Assembly (NCBI GenBank): GCA_964500445.1
Contig: CAZCOG010000014.1
Coordinates: 54,205 to 118,204 of the forward strand
From: Persicitalea sp964500445
GTDB taxonomy: Bacteria > Bacteroidota > Bacteroidia > Cytophagales > Spirosomataceae
DNA length: 64,000 nt
Reading direction: 5' to 3'
The number at the start of each line of letters is the position of its first letter. The first letter of the stretch is position 1. A model generated the notes under the pieces. It searched no databases, was not told where the DNA came from, and worked only from the letters and a program-made list of their open reading frames with translations. Positions 54,174 through 62,566 of the stretch are shown here, piece after piece. The position numbers and the translations under genes are program-made.

Positions 54174-54998
54174 TTATGGCAGCAAAGGATTTGGCTGCTT
54201 TTGTGCATTTTTCAGTACTTCCATAGTAATACCATCACAAACTTCAAATAAGTTATTTCTCCATTCTACATTATTCAAGTTAATCAAATCGTCTACCTTA
54301 ATGCCATGTAAGTATCTTTTTTTGTCATTTATAACTCCGAAAAACCTTGCATTGCCAATTCTGTACAATCCGACAAGTTGAGGTGCACCGCCACAATACT
54401 TATCCTGTATGTTCACAAGTGTGTCGATAAAGCAATGAAATACTGCTCTGCTTGTTTTTTGATTTTCACTTTCCGCATAGAGCTTGAACTTTTCTAAAAA
54501 CTCTAGCTTACCCGAACCAAGGACAAAGAGCTTATCAGAATGATCTTTAAACTCCCCAACTTCTCCAGTCCATTTTTTCGTTGATTTCCGCCATTCCATT
54601 TTCTGGCAAAAGAAATTCTTCTGATCATCTCTCGTGGCATAGATAATTTGAAATGAATTAGCTGTTATTTTTTCTATTGCTGTAGGGTAGTTATTAAAGG
54701 ATTGAACGAGCTTTTTAAAAAAGGCTTGAAACTTTTGTTCACTTGTCCAACCCGGCTGAAATAAAAGTCCTTGGTCAGCCAAATCAACAATCTGGTTCAA
54801 TACGATTGAAGGAAATAATACATCTCCGCAGTACCCAAATATATCAGGTGAGTTTTTGCATCCAAAAACTTTCCGTCCATAGTCAAAATTAGCTCGATCG
54901 CCCCAACTAATTCTGCTGTCACTTACAATATATATTGAGGCAGGCTTCGGTTTGGGCTTTTTACTATCTACACCTACAAAGCAAGCAATTAAAGTCAT
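54174..54998 (-). CDS. Orphan proteasome beta-subunit-like Ntn hydrolase
   Basis: A 274-residue protein with the beta-proteasome pattern. Removal of the first Met leaves Thr1 in MTLIACFV. Counting from that Thr: Asp26 and Arg28 in IVSDSRISWG, Lys42 in GRKVFG, the loop LGSGK (160-163), and Asp198 to Cys201 in QDKYCGG. In 20S beta subunits these are Thr1, Asp17, Arg19, Lys33, Ser129 (GSG) and DxxSGG; Asp to Lys is 16 in both, and Ser169 is Cys here. HslV also starts Met-Thr without propeptide. A nine-residue insertion separates Thr1 from Asp26. There is no hslU, prcA, pup or Anbu neighbour. The gene is clearly AT-rich against its neighbours, suggesting transfer. Function is unknown; peptidase activity is inference. 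Confidence 0.75.
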   Translation of the reverse strand: MTLIACFVGVDSKKPKPKPASIYIVSDSRISWGDRANFDYGRKVFGCKNSPDIFGYCGDVLFPSIVLNQIVDLADQGLLFQPGWTSEQKFQAFFKKLVQSFNNYPTAIEKITANSFQIIYATRDDQKNFFCQKMEWRKSTKKWTGEVGEFKDHSDKLFVLGSGKLEFLEKFKLYAESENQKTSRAVFHCFIDTLVNIQDKYCGGAPQLVGLYRIGNARFFGVINDKKRYLHGIKVDDLINLNNVEWRNNLFEVCDGITMEVLKNAQKQPNPLLP

Positions 54999-55091
54999 TC
55001 GCTTAATCTCTGAAAACTTTTCTTATAACGTTGATTATGTCATTTTGCATTGTGGATGGCGAAACTTGCTATCTACTAACAATAACTCCCC

Positions 55092-56063
55092 CTACCGCTT
55101 CGCCCGATCAATAGCCCGCAAGAGCGAAGTACCATCCGCCGTATCCAGCCCGATTTCCCAGATCATCACCCCGGCGCAGCCCTTTTGTTTGGCCAGCCGA
55201 ACTTTGGCTTCGATGGTGTTGATGCCGTTATAGAATGCACCTTTCCAGTAGTCGTCGTAGGCGCTGGCTCCGTCGGCGACGAGTTGCTTGTAAGTCGGAC
55301 CGAATTTGCCGAAGCCCAGTTTTGAGTAAAAGGGTAGGCCTAGCACGGCTTTGGAAGCAGGTAGTTTACGCTCGTCCAGCCAGTAGTTCAGGCTTTCCTG
55401 GGCGTAGGCGTAGGGCGAGTGCGCCTTCACTATGTCGCCGCCGTAGTCACCATCGTAGGCCATCAGATTGACCCAGTCCATCGCCATAAAGGCCTCTTTT
55501 TTTACGCCGTATCCTTTCTTACCGCGAGCCACCACAGCGGCGGTGAGTAGTTTGTTCTGGGCGTGAAGTTGGGCGGCCAGGTCTTTGACTAACATTACAT
55601 AATCATCGGCGGATTGGCTGTCTTCGTCGGGATATTCCCAATCGAGATCGACGCCGTCCAGGCCATATTTTTTTACCAGATCTATGGTACTTTTGATGAA
55701 TGTCTTGCGGCCCTCGGCGCGTTCGGCCATGCGGTGGAAGCGGCCGTCCTCGCCGCCGCCATCGCCGATGCCCCAGCCACCAATGGAGATAAACACCTGC
55801 ACCTTGCCGCTATGGGCGTGTTTGACGAGGCGTTTCAGGATGCTGTCGTCTCTCAATGGCATCAGTGTGTCGCCGCTCGGGGCGGGAATCGAGAAGGAGT
55901 AGTTGATGTGGGTCAGGTAGTTGAGCGGCAGACTTTCCGGTTCGGCGGAACCCGGCGTGTAGTAGCCGATCACCTTAAAGTCGTTGGCTGTATTGCCGGA
56001 GGTAGTTTGTGCCCGCAGGCCAAGACTCGTGAACAGGAGAAAAAAAGCAAGAGAAAATTTCAT
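55092..56063 (-). CDS. Glycoside hydrolase family 18 chitinase-like protein
   Basis: A 323-residue exported enzyme. A signal peptide precedes a single GH18 barrel starting FKVIGYYTPG. The catalytic motif DxxDxDxE is complete: Asp136, Asp139, Asp141 and Glu143 in GLDGVDLDWEYP. FISIGGWG and VNLMAYDGDYGGD are the other typical strands, and GVMIWEIGLD closes the barrel. It cleaves chitin or related N-acetylglucosamine polymers; endo or exo mode is not told. No carbohydrate-binding module or T9SS tail is attached. Confidence 0.94.
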   Translation of the reverse strand: MKFSLAFFLLFTSLGLRAQTTSGNTANDFKVIGYYTPGSAEPESLPLNYLTHINYSFSIPAPSGDTLMPLRDDSILKRLVKHAHSGKVQVFISIGGWGIGDGGGEDGRFHRMAERAEGRKTFIKSTIDLVKKYGLDGVDLDWEYPDEDSQSADDYVMLVKDLAAQLHAQNKLLTAAVVARGKKGYGVKKEAFMAMDWVNLMAYDGDYGGDIVKAHSPYAYAQESLNYWLDERKLPASKAVLGLPFYSKLGFGKFGPTYKQLVADGASAYDDYWKGAFYNGINTIEAKVRLAKQKGCAGVMIWEIGLDTADGTSLLRAIDRAKR

Positions 56064-56114
56064 AGAGAGGTAGGATTGGTAGGTATTGATAATCAGTAAA
56101 CTAAAATTTGAAAA

Positions 56115-56963
56115 CTAGGCATTCTCGTAATCTTTTAACCAGGTTCCGCAGCGGTAGCAGTACTTGGCATTGTACAGATGACCTTCCGCCGAGCAGTTGG
56201 GGCAGCTGTTCTGCGTACTTATCGTTTCCCCGTCGGAGTTGGCTCTGGTCATTTCACTGGTGATTATGCCGGTCGGGATGGCGATAATGGCGTAGCCCAG
56301 AATCATGATAAGGCTCGCGATAAACTGTCCGGTAATGCTCTGGGGGGCGATGTCGCCGTAGCCGACGGTAGTCAGCGTAACGATGGCCCAATATACGCTT
56401 TTGGGAATGCTCGTAAAACCGCTTTCGCGATCTTCTACCAAATACATAACGGCCCCCAGGACGATACAAATCAACAAAATGGCGAATAGGAAAACCAGGA
56501 TTCGGGTACGGCTGGCGCGAAGCGCGTTCGTGATCTTCTGCGATTCACCTACGTAATGATGTAGTTTCAGAATACGGAAAATCCTCAGCAGCCGCAGCGC
56601 CCGGAAAGCCACAAGTACCTGCGTGCCAACCAAAAATAAAGAGATGTACTTAGGAATGGTGGAGAGCAAATCGATGAGACCGTAGAAGCTAAAAACATAA
56701 CTCAAAGGTCGCCTGACGGTAATGATTCGGGCGATGTACTCAATGGTAAACAGGGCGGTGATGACCCACTCGGCGGTATTGAAAAAGGCAAAGTACCGGG
56801 CGTTCAGTTCTTCGACGCTTTCCAACATCACTAGCAATACACTGAACAGGATAACCCACAGCAGCACGACGTCGAAGAGTTTTCCGGCTCTGGTGTCGGC
56901 TTCGTAAATTATTTCGTGCAGGTCATACCGCCAGTCTTTCTTGATGGGGCGTTCGTCGTTCAT
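56115..56963 (-). CDS. Voltage-gated potassium channel-like protein with C-terminal zinc ribbon
   Basis: A 282-residue six-helix ion channel. The S4-like helix is RALRLLRIFRILKL with regular Arg, and the pore has the filter TTVGYGDIAPQ (TVGYGD is potassium selective). The C terminus carries a small zinc ribbon: CPNCSAEGHLYNAKYCYRCG, two CxxC pairs. A zinc ribbon on such a channel is a less usual tail, and may act in assembly or sensing. The gene is separate from its neighbours and starts at a plain ATG. Confidence 0.9.
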   Translation of the reverse strand: MNDERPIKKDWRYDLHEIIYEADTRAGKLFDVVLLWVILFSVLLVMLESVEELNARYFAFFNTAEWVITALFTIEYIARIITVRRPLSYVFSFYGLIDLLSTIPKYISLFLVGTQVLVAFRALRLLRIFRILKLHHYVGESQKITNALRASRTRILVFLFAILLICIVLGAVMYLVEDRESGFTSIPKSVYWAIVTLTTVGYGDIAPQSITGQFIASLIMILGYAIIAIPTGIITSEMTRANSDGETISTQNSCPNCSAEGHLYNAKYCYRCGTWLKDYENA

Positions 56964-57003
56964 GGGATCAGGTACTTTGGCTTAATTCAAAGATAGGCCT
57001 ATT

Positions 57004-57372
57004 TCAGCTAAACAAGGATTGGTACTCCCCGGCATCGAAACCGACGGCCACGATCTCCGAATCCTCTTTTTCGAGGATGGGGCGTTTGATGGCCGAGGTA
57101 TTAAGAAGCAGAATTTCAGCTGCAGATTCGTTGTCAACCACTTTGGCTTTTTCTTCTTCGGGTAGTCGCCGCCAGGTTGTCCCTGCCCGATTCAGCAGCT
57201 TTTCCCAAGGATACTGCGTCAGCCATTCCTCTAATTTCTGTCGGGTGATTCCATGCTTTTTGTAATCGTGGAATTCGTAATCTACCTCACTTGCATCCAG
57301 CCATTTTCGGGCTTTTCTGACCGTGTCGCAATTTGAGATTCCGTAAAGTTTTAGATTTTTAAAATGATCCAT
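57004..57372 (-). CDS. ArsC/Spx family reductase (YffB-like)
   Basis: A 122-residue thioredoxin-fold protein. LYGISNCDTVRKARKWL carries a single Cys15 with the YffB-type pattern; LLNTSAIKRPILEK supplies the Arg and cis-Pro element. It belongs to the ArsC-like/YffB group rather than true arsenate reductase, since no arsenic genes are near. The substrate is unknown, probably glutathione-like or protein thiol. Confidence 0.9.
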   Translation of the reverse strand: MDHFKNLKLYGISNCDTVRKARKWLDASEVDYEFHDYKKHGITRQKLEEWLTQYPWEKLLNRAGTTWRRLPEEEKAKVVDNESAAEILLLNTSAIKRPILEKEDSEIVAVGFDAGEYQSLFS

Positions 57373-57458
57373 TCGGCTTTAATGGTAGTTTAGACAAGAA
57401 AAAGTTCTTTTCACAAAGATGACAAAAAACCATTCGACGCCGGTCGGGTTGTGAAGCT

Positions 57459-57902
57459 ATGAAAATAACCCTACGCACAAAAGTCAATGCTTCCCTTCTT
57501 GCCGTTTGGCAAGGTTTCGATGAATCGCTCTTCACGAAACTCAGCCCACCTTTCCCGCCGGTCAAACTAGCGCGCTTCGATGGAAGCCACGAAGGCGACG
57601 TGGTTTCGCTGGAATTGAATTTTATTTTTTTTAAGCAAAAATGGGTGAGCCACATCGTCGAGCAACGAGAAACGGAAGCAGAAATTTATTTCATCGATAA
57701 AGGCGTCAAACTACCTTTTTTCCTGTCCTTTTGGCGACATAAACACCGGCTTATCCGCGACCCGTCGAGCGGCACAATCATCGCCGATGAAATTGAGTAC
57801 CGGACGCCGTTTCTCTTATTTGACTATCTCATGTACCCGGTCATGTGGGCGCAGTTTGCCTACCGCGGGCCCATTTACCGGAAGGTATTCGGAGACGTAT
57901 AG
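57459..57902 (+). CDS. SRPBCC family protein
   Basis: A 147-residue START/SRPBCC-fold protein with a helix-grip pattern (ITLRTKVNASLLAVWQGFDE, then HIVEQRETEAEIYFIDKG and a final long helix). Such proteins bind lipids or other hydrophobic ligands; nothing more specific is visible. It is divergent from the ArsC-like gene. Confidence 0.8.
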   Translation: MKITLRTKVNASLLAVWQGFDESLFTKLSPPFPPVKLARFDGSHEGDVVSLELNFIFFKQKWVSHIVEQRETEAEIYFIDKGVKLPFFLSFWRHKHRLIRDPSSGTIIADEIEYRTPFLLFDYLMYPVMWAQFAYRGPIYRKVFGDV

Positions 57903-57979
57903 AGCGCCTGGTTGACTCTTTCTGTTAGAAAAAGGTACCTTGCTGCTTTGATTTGTATTCAATCCAAAACCAAAACAAC

Positions 57980-58774
57980 ATGAACCTTCACTTACAGGAT
58001 AAAGTAATCATCGTCACGGGCGGAGCCAAAGGAATCGGCGAAGGAATCTGTGAGGTTTTGGCCGCTGAAAGGGCCATTCCCGTTATCATCGGGCGCAACG
58101 AAGCCGACAATGAGGCCACGGTACAACGGTTAAAATCGGGTGGGGCCAAGGCTTATTCGGTCAAAGCGGAACTCTCTGATCCCAAAGCGTGTGCCAATGC
58201 CGTAGCTGACGTAGCGGCGCAGTTTGGCCGCATCGAGGGGTTGGTCAATAACGCGGGTGTCAACGACGGGGTGAATCTGGAAAATGGTAGTTACGAGGGT
58301 TTTGTAGCCTCGCTGCACAAAAACCTAGTGCACTACTACCTGATGGCGCATTACGCGCTACCCTATCTGAAAAAATCGGGAGGCGCGATAGTCAACATTG
58401 GCTCCAAAACGGCCGAAACCGGGCAAGGTGGTACTTCGGCTTACGCCGCCGCCAACGGGGGACGCAACGCCCTCACCCGCGAATGGGCCGTGGAATTGCT
58501 GCCGTACAGCATCCGCGTCAATGCCGTGATTGTGGCCGAGTGCTTCACACCCATGTACGCCGACTGGATCAAAACTCTGCCCAATCCCGAAGAAAAACTT
58601 GATCAGATTACGGACAGAATTCCGCTGGAAAACCGCATGACGACCGCCGAAGAAATCGCGAACATGGTAGCTTTTCTGCTTTCACCACGTTCCAGCCACA
58701 CGACGGGGCAGCTCATACACGTCGACGGCGGTTACGTGCACCTGGATCGAGCTATTCAATTAATGTCGGAATGA
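57980..58774 (+). CDS. SDR family oxidoreductase, L-fucose dehydrogenase-like
   Basis: A 264-residue short-chain dehydrogenase. The cofactor loop VTGGAKGIGEGI is followed by the NNAG motif, Ser in VNIGSKTAE and YAAANGG with the Tyr-x-x-x site altered to Tyr-x-x-x-Asn; the usual Lys is replaced by Asn. The tail HTTGQLIHVDGGYVHLDR is typical of the L-fucose dehydrogenase subgroup. The expected reaction is oxidation of a sugar to the lactone with NAD(P). The Lys to Asn change in the active site should be checked. The start at 57980 opens the conserved MNLHLQDKVIIVTGG. Confidence 0.85.
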   Translation: MNLHLQDKVIIVTGGAKGIGEGICEVLAAERAIPVIIGRNEADNEATVQRLKSGGAKAYSVKAELSDPKACANAVADVAAQFGRIEGLVNNAGVNDGVNLENGSYEGFVASLHKNLVHYYLMAHYALPYLKKSGGAIVNIGSKTAETGQGGTSAYAAANGGRNALTREWAVELLPYSIRVNAVIVAECFTPMYADWIKTLPNPEEKLDQITDRIPLENRMTTAEEIANMVAFLLSPRSSHTTGQLIHVDGGYVHLDRAIQLMSE

Positions 58775-58855
58775 GTGAATTAGTGAATGTCGGAATATTA
58801 GCCTCGGAACTCAGAGAAGTGAACTCAATTTTTAGTCCGACATTCCGACATTCAC
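58762..58855. repeat. Inverted repeats of a TGAATGTCGGAAT microrepeat
   Basis: GTGAATGTCGGAAT at 58783-58796 matches in reverse ATTCCGACATTCAC at 58842-58855 exactly (14 bp). A second forward copy of AATGTCGGAAT lies at the very end of the SDR gene. The region joins two convergent genes and may serve as a terminator. Confidence 0.7.
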
Positions 58856-58872
58856 AAATTCCACATTGACCC

Positions 58873-60381
58873 TTAACTCCACTCCCTATCCCACGAATCT
58901 TTGGTGTTCCATTCATCGGTGGGGGCGAAAAGCTGCGTACCGGGCTTCAGGTGTTGCTTTACTACTTCCTCGACTACTTCGATGCCCAGACCGGGAGCAT
59001 CAGGGACGGGAGCAAAGCCGTTTACTACTAGGGGCTGGGTAGATTTAACCATACTTTCCCACCACGGAATATCCACCGAATGGTGTTCCAGGGCGATAAA
59101 GTTTTCGGTGGCGGCAGCGCAGTGGACATTGGCCATGAATGCCACGGGCGTTCCGGCGAAGTGCATCGCCATCGGCACGCCGTGTTCTTCGGCGTAGTCG
59201 CCGATTTTTTTCGTTTCCAGCAAACCGCCTGAGCTTGACAAATCGGGGTGAATCATGTCCACGGCGTGGGCATCGATGAGCTTGATGAATTCTTCTTTCA
59301 GGAAAATATCTTCCCCCGTAAGGGTAGGGGTGTTGATGGCGTCGGTGATTTGTCGCCATTTATCGGTGTAGTTCCAGGGAATCAGGTCTTCCATCCAGGC
59401 GAGTTGGTACTTCTCGATGGCGTTGCCAAGGCGGATGGCCGTGTTGACATCAAAGTGGCCGAAATGGTCGGCGGCCAGCGGAATCTCATATCCAACCGCG
59501 TCCCGGACATTTGACACAAATTCCACCATGCCTTCCAGACCCTTATCGGTAATTTGAACGGCCGTAAAAGGGTGTTTGGTCATGCCGTAATCGCCCAATT
59601 TACCCCGATTGCTGCCATCGCTCCACTGTCTCTTAACAAGCCAGTCTTTGGCACCGATGAGCGCACCGGGCATATCGGCTACCAGCTGAATCCCGAAATC
59701 CATTTTCAGGAAAGTATAGCCTTTATCCATCCGCTCCTTTTTCATTTTTACGGCAAACTCGGCGGGCGTTTTTACTTCCGGGGTATCGGCGTAGATTCGA
59801 ACATCGTCGCGGAATTTGCCGCCCAGCATCTGGTAGGCTGGCACGTTGTAGGCTTTGCCCGCCAAATCCCAAAGAGCCATTTCGACCCCGCAGACTCCGC
59901 CCGCGCCCCGGCTGTGGGTACCGAATTGCTTGATTTTCTTAAAAAGCTTTTCCACATTACAGGGGTTTTCACCCAGCAGCCGACTTTTGAGCATTAAAGC
60001 GTACTTCGGACTAGCCCCGTCGCGCACTTCGCCCCAACCGACCAGGCCCTGATTGGTATCGATGCGAATGATCGGACACGTCATAGGAGCTCCTACCACC
60101 GTGGCGATACGCATATCGGTGATTTTCAGATCCGAAGGCTTGGAATCACGCTTTACTCTTTGGGAGATAAACTCCATTTCCTGATCTACTTTGCCATCGA
60201 AAGCCATTCCGAGCGTCAAGCCACCCAAGGCAGCCTTACGAAAGAAATCGCGGCGGCCGTCGTTACGGCGGCCGTCGCCACGGCGACCATCGCGCAGTGG
60301 TTCGTTGAAACCCGCGGATTCAGAGTCCATTACTTTCTTGGCCGGTAAGCTGTTGAGCAGATTTTGTAAATGCTTTTTCAT
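58873..60381 (-). CDS. Enolase superfamily sugar-acid dehydratase, Tat-type signal
   Basis: A 502-residue mandelate racemase/muconate lactonizing enzyme-type protein. Metal ligands are Asp in LAADHFGHFD, Glu in AWMEDLIPW and Glu in LTGEDIF; the catalytic His is in AMHFAGTPV and a basic residue in FLKMDFG. It is most like sugar-acid dehydratases of the fuconate/galactonate group. The N terminus contains three 5-residue repeats DGRRG DGRRN DGRRD (31-45) that lead into RRDFFRKAALGG, a Tat motif, so export in folded form is likely. The long region before the motif is unusual. It is divergent from the RraA-like gene and convergent with the SDR, which suggests a sugar-acid pathway. Confidence 0.85.
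   Translation of the reverse strand: MKKHLQNLLNSLPAKKVMDSESAGFNEPLRDGRRGDGRRNDGRRDFFRKAALGGLTLGMAFDGKVDQEMEFISQRVKRDSKPSDLKITDMRIATVVGAPMTCPIIRIDTNQGLVGWGEVRDGASPKYALMLKSRLLGENPCNVEKLFKKIKQFGTHSRGAGGVCGVEMALWDLAGKAYNVPAYQMLGGKFRDDVRIYADTPEVKTPAEFAVKMKKERMDKGYTFLKMDFGIQLVADMPGALIGAKDWLVKRQWSDGSNRGKLGDYGMTKHPFTAVQITDKGLEGMVEFVSNVRDAVGYEIPLAADHFGHFDVNTAIRLGNAIEKYQLAWMEDLIPWNYTDKWRQITDAINTPTLTGEDIFLKEEFIKLIDAHAVDMIHPDLSSSGGLLETKKIGDYAEEHGVPMAMHFAGTPVAFMANVHCAAATENFIALEHHSVDIPWWESMVKSTQPLVVNGFAPVPDAPGLGIEVVEEVVKQHLKPGTQLFAPTDEWNTKDSWDREWS
60247..60291 (-). repeat. Three 15-bp tandem repeats encoding DGRR-x
   Basis: Coding repeats GAT/GAC-GGT/GGC-CGC-CGT/CGC-x in the dehydratase gene give DGRRG, DGRRN and DGRRD directly before its Tat motif. 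Confidence 0.85.
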
Positions 60382-60509
60382 CTTGTCAAAAATTTAAATG
60401 AGTGTAGGAATAGAATAGAAGACTTTAAAGTAGAGAGAGGACAGAAAACAGCAAGTAAAACGGGCTCAATTCTGCTTTTTACTACCTGCAACCTAAATCC
60501 ATAAAGAAC

Positions 60510-61442
60510 ATGAAACGATTATTCCTACTCTTTTCCCTAATTGGCATTTTTTCGGTGTCGCAAAGTGCATCGGCTCAGTCGGTTCAGGCCACCAAAGAAG
60601 CCATCGCCGCTTACTCGCCCGACTGGAAAGGCGAGCGTTCTGCCGATGGTCGGCCGCGGGTATCGGACGATCTCGTGCGCCGCGCCCGCAACATTTCGCT
60701 GGAAGAAGCATGGGGGGTATTGCGAAACGAAGGCTACCACAACCAATTTGTGGGCGACTGGAAGATCATGCGTCCCGAGCAACCAATGGCGGGCCGCGCC
60801 CTGACGGTGACGTATATGCCTTCCCGCCCCGATATGGAAAATGCTATTAAAGAGCAGGGGAAAAAGGAGAAGCGCAGCGGGGCAACCAACTCCTGGCCCA
60901 TCGACATGCTCACCGAAGGCGACATCTACATCGCCGACGGCTTTGGCAAGATTCAGGATGGTACTTTGATTGGTGACAACCTGGGCAATTCGATTTATGC
61001 CAAATCCAAAAACGGCGTCATTTTCGACGGTTCGGTGCGCGACCTGGAAGGACTGAAAGCCATCGAAGGCTTCAATGCCTGGGTACGCGGCTATGATCCA
61101 TCCTACATTCAGGGTATGGTGGTCGGCTGCATCAATTGCCCGACCCGCATTGGCCGCGCCACTGTACTACCCGGCGATTTGATCTTGGCCAAAGAAGAGG
61201 GCATCGTCTTCATCCCCGCTCACCTAGCCGAAAAGGTAGTTGTCAACTCGGAGTTCATCGCTCTGAAAGACAAATTCGGCCACATGCGTCTGCGGGAGGG
61301 AAAGTACACACCCGGTGAAATCGACACCCGCTGGACCGATACGATTAAGGCCGATTTCCTGAAATGGGTCAAAGACAACCCCAAAGAAGCACCCATGACC
61401 AGCCAGCAGCTGGATGAGTTTTTGAAGGGAAGGACTTGGTAA
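60510..61442 (+). CDS. RraA family protein, exported form
   Basis: A 310-residue protein with a signal peptide (MKRLFLLFSLIGIFSVSQSA...SAQ). The RraA/HMG-aldolase-like domain (about 100-260) shows GRALTVTYMP, GDNLGNSIYAKSKNGVIFDG and SVRDLEGL, with the Arg-Asp pair of the aldolase site. It resembles 4-hydroxy-4-methyl-2-oxoglutarate aldolase and RNase E regulator RraA, both normally cytosolic. An exported version is unusual. It lies beside a sugar-acid dehydratase, so a retro-aldol or decarboxylase role in that pathway is plausible but not proven. Confidence 0.85.
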   Translation: MKRLFLLFSLIGIFSVSQSASAQSVQATKEAIAAYSPDWKGERSADGRPRVSDDLVRRARNISLEEAWGVLRNEGYHNQFVGDWKIMRPEQPMAGRALTVTYMPSRPDMENAIKEQGKKEKRSGATNSWPIDMLTEGDIYIADGFGKIQDGTLIGDNLGNSIYAKSKNGVIFDGSVRDLEGLKAIEGFNAWVRGYDPSYIQGMVVGCINCPTRIGRATVLPGDLILAKEEGIVFIPAHLAEKVVVNSEFIALKDKFGHMRLREGKYTPGEIDTRWTDTIKADFLKWVKDNPKEAPMTSQQLDEFLKGRTW

Positions 61443-61538
61443 AACTAATTTTGAATTAGTGAATTATGAATTATTGAATATTGCTTTCGCCTGATTCTCT
61501 TATATTCCCACAGTCACTAATTTAATAATTCATAATTA

Positions 61539-62540
61539 ATGAAAGAGGTCTTTGACAAGATACGCACCCTCCGCGTAGGCGTGATTGGTGACTTTGCTGT
61601 GGATTTTTATTTTGACTTGATAAAAAACACGGGTGAGATTTCCCTGGAAACCGGACAGGAGGTCTGGTGGGGCAGCCGGCCACGTACTTCGTTGGGGGCC
61701 GCAGGGAATGTGGTACAAAATCTCGCGGCGCTGGGGGTGGGATTTATTAAAGTTTTTGGGGCGGTGGGGCGCGATGTGTACGGCCGGGAAATGCTGGATT
61801 TGCTGCAAAAACTGGATGTGGATACTGCCGGAATCAGTATGCCGGGCGAGGGGTGGGATACCTGTGTGTATACCAAACCTCTGCAAAAAAATGTGGAGCT
61901 GAACCGGCTCGATTTCGGAACCCACAATTGCCTGAGCGATGAAAAATTCGAAGAGATCCTGACAAGCCTGGAATCTCAGATGGCTGACCTCGACGTGCTG
62001 ATTATCAATCAGCAGTTTCCCGCCCCGCTGTTGACCGGGGGCCGCGTCGCGCTACTTAATAAATTGATTGTAAAGTACCCTTCCGTTTTTGTTCTGGCCG
62101 ATATGCGAACCTTTGGACTGGCGCTGCGGGGAGTCACGCTGAAAGTAAATACAGAGGAATTAGCTCGTCTTCTCCAAGTGGAAGGTTACGAGAAATGGGC
62201 GGCGGACGAATGCACAAAACATGGCAGACAACTAGCCCAAATCATCGACGGTCCCGTACTTATCACGCACGGTGAACACGGCATGTACCACGTTTCGGAA
62301 AAAGCAACGTACCATAGCGAAGCGCTTCGGCTGGATGGCGAACTTGATACAGTCGGTGCGGGCGACACGGCCGTCGCGGCTTTCGCCGCCAGTGCCGGAG
62401 CCAAAATTTCGGTTGAAGATGCATTAAAACTAGCCAACTTTGCTGCCGCGGTTACCGTCCAGAAAAAAAATCAAACCGGAACCGCTACGCCAGAGGAAGT
62501 TATGAGAATAGGACAAAGTACCTTGTTTGTTAATAGCTAA
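61539..62540 (+). CDS. PfkB family carbohydrate kinase (RfaE-like)
   Basis: A 333-residue kinase. The substrate region VIGDFAVDFYFDL and GAAGNVVQNLAALG, and the ATP site DTVGAGDTAVAAFAAS with the catalytic Asp of GAGD, are clear. The overall pattern follows RfaE/HldE heptose kinase-like proteins more than fructokinase. No cytidylyltransferase domain is fused. It is in tandem with RraA and the AGE epimerase, so a sugar kinase of the same cluster is likely. Confidence 0.86.
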   Translation: MKEVFDKIRTLRVGVIGDFAVDFYFDLIKNTGEISLETGQEVWWGSRPRTSLGAAGNVVQNLAALGVGFIKVFGAVGRDVYGREMLDLLQKLDVDTAGISMPGEGWDTCVYTKPLQKNVELNRLDFGTHNCLSDEKFEEILTSLESQMADLDVLIINQQFPAPLLTGGRVALLNKLIVKYPSVFVLADMRTFGLALRGVTLKVNTEELARLLQVEGYEKWAADECTKHGRQLAQIIDGPVLITHGEHGMYHVSEKATYHSEALRLDGELDTVGAGDTAVAAFAASAGAKISVEDALKLANFAAAVTVQKKNQTGTATPEEVMRIGQSTLFVNS

Positions 62541-62566
62541 TTATTCACTCAATCTCTCATTCAAAA

